64,000 bases of DNA from Nocardia iowensis (GCF_019222765.1 NZ_CP078145.1:6510001-6574000); one strand, 5' to 3'; positions 16,663 through 26,753 are shown, numbered from the stretch's first letter. A program made the numbers and translations. Notes: a model not told the origin generated them from the sequence alone.

Positions 16663-16684
16663 CCCGCGCGTACTCGGTGTCCCG

Positions 16685-16718
16685 CGCGCACGAATCCGGT
16701 AGCCACCCCTCGTGCGCG
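16685..16718. terminator. Bidirectional hairpin between convergent genes
   Basis: CGCGCACGA at 16685-16693 pairs with TCGTGCGCG at 16710-16718 around a 16-base loop. It begins 23 bases after the sigma factor stop and lies before the convergent membrane gene ending at 16831. Confidence 0.55.
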
Positions 16719-16830
16719 GCAGGCCAACTCACGCACAGCGACTCAACTCACGCCCGCCAAACCGACCCTCGCGCGCCGCGGTCGACTCGCCCGCTCGACT
16801 CGATCAGGACGAAAACCCCGACAGGTTCGG

Positions 16831-17754
16831 TCAGTCGCGGTCGGGCGCGTGCACCACCGGCTCGACGTCCGGCGCACGCTCCACCGGCTCCGCCTCGTGG
16901 TCCGAGGAGAACAGGGAGAGGTGGTGGCGGTGGGGCGCCGGTGGGGCGGGCACGACGGTGCGGGTGAGCTCGGCTTCGGCCGCGGTCCGGACGTGTTCGA
17001 CGTCGGGTTTGCCGGCGACCAGGTCCTGCACGAAGATTTTGGCGCGGATGACCGGCCGCCGGTAGCGCCGTTCGCGGACGATGGCGCGGTACATGAGGCG
17101 GCGGCGGTCGGCGTAGCGCCAGCGGGCCCACGGCGCGCCCGGCCTGCTCAACCGCAGCGCACCGACCACCAGCAGCGGCAGAAAGAACATGCCGAACAGG
17201 CCGGTCCAGATCTTTCCCTTGGCGATGACCATTGCCGCGAGCCCGAGGTTCACCACCGCGAAGGCGACCACGAAGACCCGGACTTCGACGCTCGGATCGC
17301 TACGGAAGTCATTGATGTCCAACAACCACAGCGGATGGAATCCCAGCAGCAGCAACCCGGTGACCGCGAGGGCGACGAACACCGCGTCCACCGAGGTGCG
17401 CCCCTGCTCCTCCCAGTACACGTCGCGCAGATAGAAGATCAGCGCGAATTCGTCGAGGGTGAGCGCGGCGCCGACACCGAAGGCGGCGGCGAGCACGGCG
17501 GCCGTTGTCGTGTCGGCGGTTTGGTACAGGGTGACCATGCCGACGCCGGACGCCAGTAGCAGGATCACCCCGAACACCATGTGGTGGATGTGCACCCCGC
17601 CGGACCGCACGTTGCCCGGCCACCAGCGCACCTGTTTCCGGATCAGCCGGACGCTGAGCCGGATCAACAGGAAGCCGACGATGAACCCGAGAAGGAAGCA
17701 CAGCAGCGGGAGCCTGCCCTGCGCGATCACATCCTCACTGAGCCATCGTCGCAT
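16831..17754 (-). CDS. Conserved integral membrane protein of unknown function
   Basis: A 307-residue protein with about seven hydrophobic segments up to residue 210 and a hydrophilic basic/acidic tail. VRSGGVHIHHMVFGVILLLA contains a histidine cluster (HIHH) in a membrane context, and LTLDEFALIFYLRDVYWEEQ carries several acidic residues. These look like conserved metal- or cofactor-binding positions, but I do not recognise the family. GGAGG lies 12 bases before the ATG. It stands between tex and the ECF sigma gene and is not obviously co-transcribed with either. Confidence 0.8.
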   Translation of the reverse strand: MRRWLSEDVIAQGRLPLLCFLLGFIVGFLLIRLSVRLIRKQVRWWPGNVRSGGVHIHHMVFGVILLLASGVGMVTLYQTADTTTAAVLAAAFGVGAALTLDEFALIFYLRDVYWEEQGRTSVDAVFVALAVTGLLLLGFHPLWLLDINDFRSDPSVEVRVFVVAFAVVNLGLAAMVIAKGKIWTGLFGMFFLPLLVVGALRLSRPGAPWARWRYADRRRLMYRAIVRERRYRRPVIRAKIFVQDLVAGKPDVEHVRTAAEAELTRTVVPAPPAPHRHHLSLFSSDHEAEPVERAPDVEPVVHAPDRD

Positions 17755-17778
17755 GGCCGCCTGAAACCTCCGTCCGAC

Positions 17779-20268
17779 CTACTGTCCGAAACCTGCCCGG
17801 CGCAGCGCATCCGCCATCGAACCGCTCGGCGCGGGCGCGTTGCGGCGCTGATTGCCACCGCCACGGGCCTGGCCCTGATTCCGCTGTCCTTGATTGCGGC
17901 CCTGTTGGTTCTTGCCCTGTCCATTCTGCCGCTCGGGCGCACCACCCTTGCGGTCCCCTTGGCCACGCTGCCGGTTCTCGCCTCGTTCACCTTTGGCCGC
18001 GACTCCCGGCTCGTCGTCCAGCCGCAGCGACAACCCGATGCGCTGCCGGGCGACATCGACCTCGAGCACCTTCACCTTGACCACGTCACCGGTGTTCACC
18101 ACCTCGCGCGGATCCTTGACGAAGTTGTGCGACATCGCCGACACATGCACGAGCCCATCCTGGTGCACGCCGACGTCGACGAACGCGCCGAACGCCGCGA
18201 CATTCGTGACGACCCCTTCGAGCACCATGCCGGGCTCGAGATCGGCGACCTTCTCCACGCCCGCGGCGAATTCCGCGGTCTTGAACTCGGGTCGCGGGTC
18301 GCGGCCCGGCTTTTCGAGCTCGCTGATGATGTCGGTGACGGTCGGTAGACCGAAGCGTTCGTCGGTGAACTCGTCGGCGCGCAGCGAGCGCAGCACGGTT
18401 GTGTTGCCGATGACCTCGGTGATGTCGCGGCCGGTCTTTTCCATGATCCGCCGGACCACCGGGTACGCCTCGGGGTGCACCGCGGAGGTGTCCAGCGGAT
18501 CGTCGCCGCCGCGGATCCGCAAGAAGCCCGCGCACTGCTCGAACGCCTTCGGGCCGAGCCGCGGCACCTCGAGCAACGCGGTCCGACTGCGGAACGGCCC
18601 ATTCTGATCCCGGTGCGCCACAATGCTTTCCGCTACCGAACCAGCGATACCGGACACCCGCGACAGCAGCGGCACGGAGGCGGTGTTGACGTCGACGCCG
18701 ACGGCATTCACCGCGTCCTCGACCACCGCGCCCAGCGAGCGCGCCAGCAGCGTCTCGGATACGTCGTGCTGGTACTGACCGACACCGATCGACTTCGGAT
18801 CGATCTTCACCAACTCGGCGAGCGGATCCTGCAACCGTCGCGCGATCGACACCGCGCCGCGCAGCGACACGTCCATATCGGGCAGTTCCTGGGTGGCGTA
18901 GGCCGAGGCGGAGTACACCGAGGCGCCCGCCTCGGACACCACGATCTTGGTCGGCTTGTTCTCCGGAATCCGCGAGATCAGCTCGGCGGCAAGGGCATCG
19001 GTCTCGCGCGAGGCGGTACCGTTGCCGATGGCGATGAGCTCAACGCCGAACCGGGCGACCAGCGCGCCGAGCACGGCCAGTGACTTCTCGGTCTGCCCCT
19101 GCGGCTTGTGCGGATAGATCACCTCGGTGGCGACCGCCTTGCCGGTGGCGTCGACGACAGCCACCTTCACGCCGGTCCGGTAGCCGGGGTCGAGGCCCAT
19201 CGTGGTGCGGGTGCCCGCGGGCGCGGCGAGCAACAGGTCGCGCAGGTTCGCCGCGAACACGTCGACGGCGTCCTTCTCGGCCGCTTGCCGCAACCGCATC
19301 CTGGTGTCGATGCCGAGGCTCACTTGCAGTTTGGTCCGCCAGGCCCAGCGCACGGTGTCCAGCAGCCAGGAGTCGGCGGCGCGGCCCTTGTCGGCGATGC
19401 CGAACTTGATCGCGATGCGGCCTTCGTAAATAGTCCGTTCGCCCGGTTCGCCAGGAGCGGAGCCTGCGGAGCGACCAGAAGACTCAGCTTGAGTGTCCGG
19501 CTCGAGGTGCAGCGACAGCACCTCTTCCTTCTCACCGCGCAGCAACGCGAGGATGCGGTGCGAGGGCAGTTTGGTGAACGGCTCGCTGAACTCGAAGTAG
19601 TCGGCGAACTTGGCGCCGGCCTCCTCCTTGCCCGCGCGCACGGTCGACTTGATCTGCCCGCGGTTCCACATCAGTTCGCGCAGCTCACCGACCAGGTCGG
19701 CGTCCTCGGCGAACCGCTCGACCAGGATCGACCGCGCGCCGTCGAGCTGCTCGGCGTTGTACTGCGCGGGATCGGTGGTCGGGTCGTTGATGAGCGCGTC
19801 GGCGACCGGCTCGTGGCCTGCCTCGCGCGCGATCTGCGCCTTGGTGCGCCGCTTCGGTTTGTACGGCAGGTAGATGTCCTCGAGCCGGGCCTTGGTCTCG
19901 GCGAGCATGATCTGCTGGTGCAGTGCGTCGTCGAGTTTGCCCTGGCCACGGATTGATTCGAGGATCGCGCCACGGCGCTCGTCGAGTTCGCGGATGTAGT
20001 GCAGACGCTCGTCGAGCAGGCGCAGCTGCGCGTCGTCGAGACCGCCGGTGACCTCCTTGCGGTAGCGCGCGATGAACGGCACGGTCGAGCCCGCGTCGAG
20101 CAGCTCGACGGTGGAGCGTACCTGGCTCTCCCGCACCCCGAGCTCGTCGGCGATGCGGCGGTTCACGCTGGCCTGGCTCGCGACGCCGGGGGATGTCGTG
20201 GGTGGGAGCACGGCGGGGTCGGACTCTGCACTTACGGTCTCGGGCGCTGTCGTCACGTCCGCAGACAC
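17779..20268 (-). CDS. tex: Tex-like RNA-binding transcription accessory protein
   Basis: An 829-residue Tex/Spt6-like protein. Helical N-terminal domain, YqgF-like RNase H fold (TTMGLDPGYRTGVKVAVVDA), helix-hairpin-helix segments (SRVSGIAGSVAESIVAHRD) and an S1 RNA-binding domain (LEGVVTNVAAFGAFVDVGVH) follow in order. After the S1 domain comes a 70-residue Gln/Gly/Arg/Asn-rich disordered tail ending in SMADALRRAGFGQ. A GTG at 20268 or 20256 is the likely start; further upstream the frame crosses a strong terminator hairpin, so a longer protein is unlikely. Confidence 0.93.
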   Translation of the reverse strand: MSADVTTAPETVSAESDPAVLPPTTSPGVASQASVNRRIADELGVRESQVRSTVELLDAGSTVPFIARYRKEVTGGLDDAQLRLLDERLHYIRELDERRGAILESIRGQGKLDDALHQQIMLAETKARLEDIYLPYKPKRRTKAQIAREAGHEPVADALINDPTTDPAQYNAEQLDGARSILVERFAEDADLVGELRELMWNRGQIKSTVRAGKEEAGAKFADYFEFSEPFTKLPSHRILALLRGEKEEVLSLHLEPDTQAESSGRSAGSAPGEPGERTIYEGRIAIKFGIADKGRAADSWLLDTVRWAWRTKLQVSLGIDTRMRLRQAAEKDAVDVFAANLRDLLLAAPAGTRTTMGLDPGYRTGVKVAVVDATGKAVATEVIYPHKPQGQTEKSLAVLGALVARFGVELIAIGNGTASRETDALAAELISRIPENKPTKIVVSEAGASVYSASAYATQELPDMDVSLRGAVSIARRLQDPLAELVKIDPKSIGVGQYQHDVSETLLARSLGAVVEDAVNAVGVDVNTASVPLLSRVSGIAGSVAESIVAHRDQNGPFRSRTALLEVPRLGPKAFEQCAGFLRIRGGDDPLDTSAVHPEAYPVVRRIMEKTGRDITEVIGNTTVLRSLRADEFTDERFGLPTVTDIISELEKPGRDPRPEFKTAEFAAGVEKVADLEPGMVLEGVVTNVAAFGAFVDVGVHQDGLVHVSAMSHNFVKDPREVVNTGDVVKVKVLEVDVARQRIGLSLRLDDEPGVAAKGERGENRQRGQGDRKGGAPERQNGQGKNQQGRNQGQRNQGQARGGGNQRRNAPAPSGSMADALRRAGFGQ

Positions 20269-20350
20269 TACCGGGACCGCCCGACAAGGGGCTCGCACCC
20301 AGTCGAACCGGGTCGCGCGTGCCGCATCACCGCTGGTCCGGCCTGCGGCA

Positions 20351-20398
20351 CGAACCACCGGACCAGGCCGAGCGTGCTCGGCCTGGTCCGGTGGTTCG
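20351..20398 (-). terminator. Long perfect hairpin terminator
   Basis: Two perfect 23-base arms (20351-20373 and 20376-20398), starting CGAACCACCGGACCAGGCC, are separated by only two bases. It lies 19 bases after the stop of the secreted-protein gene and upstream of tex. There is no U tract. Its near-perfect cruciform shape is unusual for an ordinary terminator. Confidence 0.8.
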
Positions 20399-20416
20399 AC
20401 GCATATACCCAGTTAC

Positions 20417-20884
20417 CTACTGCAAGACCAGTTCCGGGCTGTACATCCGGATGATCCCGTTGCCGTCCTTGGTGACCTCGGTGAAACTGACATACCGGTG
20501 CCCGGGCTTGGCCAGTGCCTGGTCCACGGTCAACGGCGGGGAGGGGTATCTCCCGTTCGTGCAAGAGAAGGGACCGCTGGTCGCGACGTGTTCATCGGTT
20601 CCGCCGTCGGCATACGCGTCTTTATCCACGACCGTCACGACCATGGTGCAGTTCTTTTCATTGATGGAATCGTTTTTGAACGTGATCCCGCCGAATGCTC
20701 TCGGCACCCCGTTTTCGGCGTAAATGCAGGACTCCACTTCCGCGGAGCCATCGCTCGTCAGATAAACACCCGAGCAGCTATACGGGCTATCCGGCGCGGC
20801 GTCGGCGGCCGGTGCCACCAAGAGCAGCGGTGCGGCGCTGACGAAAACGCAAGATAGGACACGTGATAACGAACCGATGGACAT
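20417..20884 (-). CDS. Small secreted protein of unknown function
   Basis: A 155-residue protein with a signal peptide: SLSRVLSCVFVSAAPLLLVA followed by PAADAAPDSP, with cleavage likely after ADA (about residue 29). The mature part has four cysteines (YSCSGV, ESCIYA, KNCTMV, FSCTNG), which probably form two disulfides. I recognise no domain. GAGAGG lies six bases before the ATG. It is flanked by its own terminator and a 135-base gap after the upstream ligase gene, so it is likely a single-gene unit exported by Sec. Confidence 0.8.
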   Translation of the reverse strand: MSIGSLSRVLSCVFVSAAPLLLVAPAADAAPDSPYSCSGVYLTSDGSAEVESCIYAENGVPRAFGGITFKNDSINEKNCTMVVTVVDKDAYADGGTDEHVATSGPFSCTNGRYPSPPLTVDQALAKPGHRYVSFTEVTKDGNGIIRMYSPELVLQ

Positions 20885-21019
20885 GTAAGACCTCTCGATA
20901 TCAGATTTGTCAATCCCCGAAAATGACCTTGTTCCACCATATGTGGCTCGCCGACAGGTCACATGACCACAGTAGTCGGGGCAACCGCTGGCGTTAACAT
21001 CTCCACCAGCAGCGCGATG

Positions 21020-22645
21020 TCAGGTTTCGTCCACCGAACCCAGTAGCGCACGCGACAATTCGCGCATCTCCGCCTTGCGGATCTTGCCGGTGACCGTCAT
21101 CGGGAACTCCTCCACCACGTGCACGTAGCGCGGGATCTTGAAGTGCGCCAGCTTGCCGGTACAGAACTCGCGGACGGCGGCGGCGTCCAAAGGTGTTGCG
21201 CCGTCCCGCATCCGGACCCACGCCATCAGCTCCTCGCCGTATTTCGGGTCGGGCACGCCGATCACCTGGGCATCCAGGATGTCGGGGTGGGTGTACAGGA
21301 ACTCCTCGATCTCGCGCGGGTAGATGTTCTCGCCGCCACGGATGACCATGTCCTTGATGCGACCGGTGATCGCCAGGTAGCCGTCGTCGTCCATCACGCC
21401 GATGTCGCCGGTGTGCATCCAGCGGGCGGTGTCGATGGCCTCGGTGGACTTGGCGACGTCATTCCAGTAGCCGAGCATCACCGAGTAGCCGCGGGTGCAC
21501 AGTTCGCCCGGCTCGCCGCGCGGTACCGTGAGACCCGTTGCGGGGTCGACGATTTTGACTTCCAGATGCGGACCTACCCGGCCGACCGTGCCGGTGCGCC
21601 GATCGATGCCGTCGTCGCGGCGGGTCTGGGTGGACACCGGCGAGGTCTCGGTCATGCCGTAGCAGATGCACACCTCGTGCATCCCCATCCGGTCGATCAC
21701 CCGCTTCATGACCTCGACGGGGCACGGCGAGCCCGCCATGATGCCGGTGCGCAAGCTGGACAGATCCGGTGTGGCGGAATCCAATTCGGTCAGCAGCGCG
21801 ATGAACATGGTCGGCACACCGTAGAGCGAGGTGCAGCGTTCACTCGCGACGGCCGCCAGCGTCGCCGAGGGATCGAACGATGGTGCCGGAATCACCACCG
21901 CCGCACCGTGACTCGTGCTGGCCAGGTTGCCCATGACCATCCCGAAGCAGTGGTAGAACGGCACCGGCACGCAGATCCGGTCCTGTTCGGTGTAGCCGCA
22001 CAGCTCGCCGACGAAGAAGCCGTTGTTCAAGATGTTGTGATGGCTCAGCGTGGCTCCCTTGGGGAAACCCGTTGTGCCCGAGGTGTACTGGATGTTGATC
22101 GGGTCGTCGATGGACAGTTCCGCCGCGAGCGCGGCCAACCGATCCGCATCGATCGCCGTGCGCGCCAGCTCATCCCATTCCGGCGTGCCGAGCACCAGCA
22201 CCTGTTCGAGGGACGGACAGTTCCCCCGAACCTGTTCGATCATCGCGACGTAGTTCGAGGTCTTGAACTCCGGCGCCGAGACCAGCATCCGCACCCCCGC
22301 CTGGCGCAGTACGTATTCCAGCTCGCTGGTGCGGTATGCCGGGTTGATATTGACCAGGATCGCGCCGATCTTGGCCGTCGCGTACTGCACGAAGAACCAT
22401 TCGGCGCAGTTCGGCGCCCAGACGCCGACCCGGTCGCCCTTTCCGATGCCGCGGGCGGCCAGGCCGGTAGCCAGCGCATCGATCGCGGCGCCGAGCTCGC
22501 GATAGGTCCAGCGTCGCCCGGAGGGCTTGTCCACCAACGCTTCCCGGTCCGGGAAGGTGGCGACGGTACGGTCGAGGTTGCCGCCGATGGTGTCGCCGAG
22601 CAAGGGCGTGTCCGAGGTGCCGGACGCGTAACTCGGGCTCGGCAT
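21020..22645 (-). CDS. AMP-dependent acyl-CoA synthetase (FadD-like)
   Basis: A 541-residue member of the ANL superfamily that activates a carboxylic acid with ATP and transfers it to CoA. The P-loop-like motif is [18 protein letters not shown] (about residues 187-204), with [10 protein letters not shown] as A5, [20 protein letters not shown] as A7-A8 and a catalytic lysine in [13 protein letters not shown] near the C-terminus. The chain length of the substrate cannot be read from sequence; medium- or long-chain fatty acids are likely. The ATG at 22645 overlaps a TGA in the frame that should close the upstream ligase gene. Confidence 0.9.
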   Translation of the reverse strand: MPSPSYASGTSDTPLLGDTIGGNLDRTVATFPDREALVDKPSGRRWTYRELGAAIDALATGLAARGIGKGDRVGVWAPNCAEWFFVQYATAKIGAILVNINPAYRTSELEYVLRQAGVRMLVSAPEFKTSNYVAMIEQVRGNCPSLEQVLVLGTPEWDELARTAIDADRLAALAAELSIDDPINIQYTSGTTGFPKGATLSHHNILNNGFFVGELCGYTEQDRICVPVPFYHCFGMVMGNLASTSHGAAVVIPAPSFDPSATLAAVASERCTSLYGVPTMFIALLTELDSATPDLSSLRTGIMAGSPCPVEVMKRVIDRMGMHEVCICYGMTETSPVSTQTRRDDGIDRRTGTVGRVGPHLEVKIVDPATGLTVPRGEPGELCTRGYSVMLGYWNDVAKSTEAIDTARWMHTGDIGVMDDDGYLAITGRIKDMVIRGGENIYPREIEEFLYTHPDILDAQVIGVPDPKYGEELMAWVRMRDGATPLDAAAVREFCTGKLAHFKIPRYVHVVEEFPMTVTGKIRKAEMRELSRALLGSVDET

Positions 22646-24269
22646 CACCTGTCCCCCGCTGGCGCAGCAGGTAGCGCTGCACTTTCCCGCTCGGCGTCTT
22701 CGGCAGCCGTGGTACGAAATGCACGGTGCGCGGGTAGGCGTGCGCGGCGAACTTCTTCTTCACCAGGTCCTGCAGCTCGGCGGCGAGTTCGTCACTGCCG
22801 ACATAACCGTTGCGCAACACCACGAATGCCTCCAAGACCTCGCCGCGCAGTGCGTCGGGCATGCCGACCACAGCCGCGTCGGCGACCTGCTCGTGCAGCA
22901 CGAGCACGCTTTCCACCTCGAACGGGCCGATGCGGTAGCCGGCCATGATGATCACGTCGTCGTCGCGGGAGGAGAAGTGGAAGAAGCCGTCCTCGTCCTG
23001 CGAGCCCGCATCGCCGGTGATATACCAACGCCCGTCCGGGGTGTAGCGCTGGGCAGTGCGTTCGGGGGCGTCGAGGTAGCCGAGGAACCACAGCAGCGGG
23101 CTGTTCTCGGTATCGATGGCGACGCGACCGAGCTCACCGGCGGGGGCGACGATGTCGGCGTCGTCGGACAACACCGCGCACGACCAGCCGGGCAGCGACC
23201 GCCCCATCGAGCCCGCGGGCACCTCGGTGTCCAGCGCCTCGTGCCAGGAATGGCAGATGACCATGCCGTGTTCGGTCTGACCATAGTGGTCGCGGACCGC
23301 GACACCGAGATGCTCCAGCGACCACGCGACGACCTCGGGGGTCAACGGCTCCCCGGCCGACGAGGCGCGCCGCAGCGTGGCATGCACCGGCGGCGCGATG
23401 GTGTCGGTGCGCAGCGCGCGGTACACGGTCGGGGCGGCGGCCAAGTTGGTGACACTGAAGCGGTCCAGCACGTGCCAGATGAGGGCGGGCGAGAACCCGG
23501 CATTCGCCAGAATGCTGCGCACACCGGCGGCCAGCGGGGCGAGGATCGCGTAATACAGGCCGTACGCCCAGCCGGGGTCCGCGACATTCCAAAAGACATC
23601 GTCCTCGCGGACATCCAGCGCGAATTCCTGATACGCGTGGAAGGAGGCCAGCGCGCGCAACGGAATCGGCACGCCCTTCGGAGTTCCGGTGGTGCCACTG
23701 GTGAACAGCTGCACCAGCAGTCCGTCGCCGCCGACCGCCACGGGTTCCGGCAGCTGGCTCGAGCTGTCGCCGAGCAGGTCCGCCATGCCGAGGCTGCCCG
23801 CGGGCGCGTCACCGCTGACGATGATCTGCCACGGTGCGTCGGCCGGTATGTCGGGCCCCGGCGCCAGCTTCGCCGCCTGGTCGGCATCGGCGATGACGAT
23901 CGAGGTGCCGCTCGCCTTCAGCCGGAACGCGATGGCGGGCGGCGCGAATGCGGTGAACAACGGAACATGCACCGCCCCGCAACGCCAGATCCCCAGCAAC
24001 GCCACCACCAAGTCCGTCGACTTCGTCATCAACGTCGCGACCCGATCACCTTGCCGGATGCCGAGTTCCGCCAGCCCAGCGGCGAATCGCGTCGAGCGCT
24101 CCCGCAGTTCACCATAGGTGAGATCGGTCGAGGACAGATCACTCTCGACGATGGTGAACGCGATTCCGTCCGCCGGATGCCGATCGCACAGCAAGTCCGC
24201 GGCTGAGGCGTCGGTCCGGTCGTACATGTCCAGCAGTTCGTGCACCCGCGAAGTCAGATCGATGCCCAT
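22170..24269 (-). CDS. Acyl-CoA ligase (AMP-forming) with an out-of-frame tail, probable frameshift
   Basis: Residues 1 to about 540 form a complete ANL enzyme: [56 protein letters not shown] and the catalytic lysine in [16 protein letters not shown]. It resembles benzoate/acetate-type acyl-CoA synthetases. After RYLLRQRG the frame runs about 160 codons into the next gene and gives an Arg-rich nonsense tail. Adding one G to the G5 run (22653-22657) would end the protein at a TGA that overlaps the next ATG as TGATG. So the genuine end is probably near 22645. GGAG seven bases before the ATG supports the start. Confidence 0.8.
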   Translation of the reverse strand: MGIDLTSRVHELLDMYDRTDASAADLLCDRHPADGIAFTIVESDLSSTDLTYGELRERSTRFAAGLAELGIRQGDRVATLMTKSTDLVVALLGIWRCGAVHVPLFTAFAPPAIAFRLKASGTSIVIADADQAAKLAPGPDIPADAPWQIIVSGDAPAGSLGMADLLGDSSSQLPEPVAVGGDGLLVQLFTSGTTGTPKGVPIPLRALASFHAYQEFALDVREDDVFWNVADPGWAYGLYYAILAPLAAGVRSILANAGFSPALIWHVLDRFSVTNLAAAPTVYRALRTDTIAPPVHATLRRASSAGEPLTPEVVAWSLEHLGVAVRDHYGQTEHGMVICHSWHEALDTEVPAGSMGRSLPGWSCAVLSDDADIVAPAGELGRVAIDTENSPLLWFLGYLDAPERTAQRYTPDGRWYITGDAGSQDEDGFFHFSSRDDDVIIMAGYRIGPFEVESVLVLHEQVADAAVVGMPDALRGEVLEAFVVLRNGYVGSDELAAELQDLVKKKFAAHAYPRTVHFVPRLPKTPSGKVQRYLLRQRGTGDAEPELRVRHLGHALARRHHRRQPRPYRRHLPGPGSVGGQALRATLDLSRARRRDRCAGYRPGRPRHRKGRPGRRLGAELRRMVLRAVRDGQDRRDPGQYQPGIPHQRAGIRTAPGGGADAGLGAGVQDLELRRDDRTGSGELSVPRTGAGARHAGMG

Positions 24270-24399
24270 CTCGCCACTCCTCATCGTGATCCAGCACACC
24301 CAATAGAGGTACCGCACTCGCTCCGGTCGCGCACGAGTGAAGAAGGCCTCCCTCCGGGCTCTAGTTCAATAGGATGTGGGTCACACCGAGTCCGCTACT

Positions 24400-24415
24400 A
24401 CCCCCGAAAAGGGGT
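24400..24415. promoter_or_regulatory. RamA-like inverted box before the GAF-LuxR gene
   Basis: ACCCCCGAAAAGGGGT lies eight bases before the start codon and overlaps the ribosome-binding region. It joins an AC5G block and an AG4T block, which fit the RamA-type site pattern (runs of G or C flanked by T or A) that I recall from Corynebacterium. It could allow autorepression. Confidence 0.4.
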
Positions 24416-24422
24416 GAGTTCC

Positions 24423-25274
24423 ATGTCAAACACCGCCCTGCTGCGCCCGCGGGACGCCGATGCGTTGCGCGCCGAAATCCGTTGGGTGGCAAGCGCGGCC
24501 GAGGTGCCGGTGGCGTTCGGCGGCGAGGTGCACGGCGACGCGCTGCTGCTGTCGGAATTCGTCGGCACCCTCACCAACGGGCTGCGTGGGCTGTCCGTAG
24601 TGCGTACTTCGGGGCTCGGCGGCCGCGTCATGGACTCCGGCCGTCCCGCCTCGGTGGCCGACTACGTCAACACCTCCACCATCACCCACCACTATGACGG
24701 GCCGGTATCCGGCGAAGGGCTCCGCTCGATCGCGGCCGTGCCGGTGATTGTCGACAAACGCTCCCGCGCCGTCCTCTACGCCGCCACCCGCGGCGCCAGC
24801 CCGCTCGGTGATCGCACGGTCGACCTGGTCGTCCGGGCCGGTCGCCGCCTCGCCACCGAAATCACCCTCCGCGACGAGGTGGACCGCCGCCTGCGCCTGC
24901 TCGAGACGACCACCCCCTCCCCCGACACCGCGCCGGCCGTCGCCGAGGAACTCCGCGACATCCACGCCGAACTGCGCGGCATGGCGCGCTCCGCCGACGA
25001 CGAGGAGCTTCGCGGTCGCCTGCACACCGTATGCGAACGCCTCACTCGGGTCATGGTCGGCGACTCACCTCCCGACGCACCCCGACTGTCCCGCCGCGAA
25101 CTGGACGTGCTGTCCCAAATCGCCCTGGGTTGCACGAATCAGGAAGCCGCCCAACGCCTCTCGCTACGACCCGAGACGGTCAAAAGCTATCTTCGCAACG
25201 CCATGACCAAACTCGACGCCCACTCCCGATACGAAGCCGTCGTCACCGCGCGGCGCCACGGACTACTCCCCTAG
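24423..25274 (+). CDS. GAF-LuxR transcriptional regulator (RamA-like)
   Basis: A 283-residue regulator. The N-terminal half (about residues 40-165) looks like a GAF-type sensor with GLRSIAAVPVIVDKRSRAVL; the C-terminal 65 residues are a LuxR helix-turn-helix (LSRRELDVLSQIALGCTNQE then TVKSYLRNAMTKLDAHSRYE). Size and layout match RamA/RamB-linked acetate regulators of corynebacteria. It diverges from two acyl-CoA ligase genes and may control them. AGGGG precedes the ATG by about ten bases. Confidence 0.85.
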   Translation: MSNTALLRPRDADALRAEIRWVASAAEVPVAFGGEVHGDALLLSEFVGTLTNGLRGLSVVRTSGLGGRVMDSGRPASVADYVNTSTITHHYDGPVSGEGLRSIAAVPVIVDKRSRAVLYAATRGASPLGDRTVDLVVRAGRRLATEITLRDEVDRRLRLLETTTPSPDTAPAVAEELRDIHAELRGMARSADDEELRGRLHTVCERLTRVMVGDSPPDAPRLSRRELDVLSQIALGCTNQEAAQRLSLRPETVKSYLRNAMTKLDAHSRYEAVVTARRHGLLP

Positions 25275-25301
25275 CCCCGTCGCGGTCAGTCCGTGGCGGG
25301 G
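25275..25301. terminator. Shared terminator of convergent LuxR and trmD genes
   Basis: CCCCGTCGCGG (25275-25285) pairs with CCGTGGCGGGG (25291-25301) with two mismatches around the loop TCAGT. The trmD stop codon lies in the loop, and the LuxR gene ends one base before the stem. One hairpin can serve both directions. Confidence 0.55.
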
Positions 25302-25978
25302 TCGGGCAGCAGGTCTGGGCGGCGGGCACGGGTACGAGCGAGGGATTGTTCGCGGCGCCAGGCCGCCACTTTGGCGTGGTCGCCGGAGCGGAGGACCGGG
25401 GGAACTTCAAGGTCACGCCAGACGACGGGGCGGGTGTAGCTGGGGCCTTCCAGCAAGCCGTCGGAGAACGAATCCTCTTGGTGGGACTGCTGATTGCCGA
25501 GAACACCGGGAAGCAGGCGGACGACGGCTTCGGTCATCACCAGGACGGCCGCCTCGCCGCCGATCAGCACGTAGTCGCCGATGCTGACCTCTTCGACGCG
25601 GACCCGACGCCCGGCGTCGTCGAAGACCCGTTGGTCGATGCCTTCGTAGCGGCCGCACGCGAAGACGAGATGTTTCTCGGTGGCCCAGCGGTGCGCGGTT
25701 TCCTGGGTGAACGGGACGCCCGCAGGCGTCGGGACGACGAGCAGCGCGTCGTCGGGGCAGACCTCGTCGAGCGCGTCGCCCCACACCGTCGGCTTCATGA
25801 CCATGCCCGGTCCGCCGCCGTACGGCGCATCATCGACGGACTTGTGCACGTCGTGGGTCCAGTTACGCAGGTCGTGCACGGCGAGCGAGATCAGGCCCTT
25901 GTCGATGGCCTTGCCCAGCAACGCCGTTCGCAGGGGCTCGAGATACTCCGGAAAGATCGTGACGACATCGAGCTGCAC
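25286..25978 (-). CDS. trmD: tRNA (guanine-N1)-methyltransferase TrmD
   Basis: A 230-residue SPOUT enzyme that makes m1G37 in tRNA and prevents frameshifting. [38 protein letters not shown] and the trefoil-knot block [20 protein letters not shown] are diagnostic; [20 protein letters not shown] follows. The start is GTG, with GAGG just upstream. It ends the rpsP-khpA-rimM-trmD operon. Confidence 0.96.
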   Translation of the reverse strand: MQLDVVTIFPEYLEPLRTALLGKAIDKGLISLAVHDLRNWTHDVHKSVDDAPYGGGPGMVMKPTVWGDALDEVCPDDALLVVPTPAGVPFTQETAHRWATEKHLVFACGRYEGIDQRVFDDAGRRVRVEEVSIGDYVLIGGEAAVLVMTEAVVRLLPGVLGNQQSHQEDSFSDGLLEGPSYTRPVVWRDLEVPPVLRSGDHAKVAAWRREQSLARTRARRPDLLPDPATD

Positions 25979-25985
25979 GGCTACC

Positions 25986-26510
25986 TCATTCCGGATCGAG
26001 GAGCCCTTCGGGCGGGTCGATGACGACGAGCCGATCGGCGAGCGAGACCGTGGGCACGATGGCGGTGACGAACGGGATCAGGATCTCCCGGCCGTCCTCG
26101 GCGGCCTGCACCGAAAGCAGTTCTCCCGCAGCCGAATGCAGCACCTCACGCACGGTGCCGACCACGGTTGCGTCGGTGAGCTGAACGGTCAGCCCCTCGA
26201 GTTCGTGGTCGTAGTACTCGTCCGGGTCGTCGGACGGCGGCAGGTCCTCGCTGTCCACCACGAACAGCGTGCCGCGCAACGCGTCGGCCGCGTCGCGGTC
26301 GGCGACGCCCGCGAGAAACACCAGAAGCCGGCCCGAGTGCTCTCGGGCCGACTCCACGGTGAAGTCGCGGACTTCCTTGGATCGCGCCAGCCGCCCGCGC
26401 AGCGTGCTGCCCGGCGCGAACCGGGCTTCCGGCTCGTCGGTGCGTATCTCGACGACCAGTTCGCCGCGCACGCCGTGCGACTTGGCGACCCGTCCTACGA
26501 CTAGTTCCAT
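25986..26510 (-). CDS. rimM: 16S rRNA processing protein RimM
   Basis: A 174-residue ribosome maturation factor that helps assemble the 30S head around S19. The N-terminal RimM barrel shows [20 protein letters not shown], and the C-terminal PRC barrel shows [12 protein letters not shown] and [20 protein letters not shown]. Its ATG directly follows the stop of the KH-domain gene (TAGATG), and it precedes trmD by seven bases. Confidence 0.95.
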   Translation of the reverse strand: MELVVGRVAKSHGVRGELVVEIRTDEPEARFAPGSTLRGRLARSKEVRDFTVESAREHSGRLLVFLAGVADRDAADALRGTLFVVDSEDLPPSDDPDEYYDHELEGLTVQLTDATVVGTVREVLHSAAGELLSVQAAEDGREILIPFVTAIVPTVSLADRLVVIDPPEGLLDPE

Positions 26511-26753
26511 CTACTGGTCGGTGTCGACCACGTCGACCCGGATGCCACGGCCGCCGATGCCGGCGACGAGGGTGCGCAGCGCGGTCGCGGTACGACCACC
26601 GCGACCGATCACCTTGCCCAGGTCTTCGGGATGCACGTGCACCTCGACGGTGCGGCCGCGGCGGCCGGTGATCAGCTCGACGCGCACGTCATCGGGATTG
26701 GCGACGATGCCGCGAACCAAATGTTCCACGGCATCGGCGACGACAGCGCTCAT
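26511..26753 (-). CDS. khpA: KH-domain RNA-binding protein KhpA
   Basis: An 80-residue single KH domain. The RNA-contacting GxxG loop is in EDLGKVIGRGGRTATALRTL at about residues 44-63. KhpA proteins bind RNA broadly and, with KhpB/EloR, affect cell elongation. It overlaps the rpsP stop by one base (TAATG), the conserved actinobacterial order rpsP-khpA-rimM-trmD. Confidence 0.94.
   Translation of the reverse strand: MSAVVADAVEHLVRGIVANPDDVRVELITGRRGRTVEVHVHPEDLGKVIGRGGRTATALRTLVAGIGGRGIRVDVVDTDQ

Noticed and set aside
20269..20358. Upstream extension of tex
   Set aside because: The extension begins inside the terminator hairpin at 20351-20398 and is not conserved-looking.
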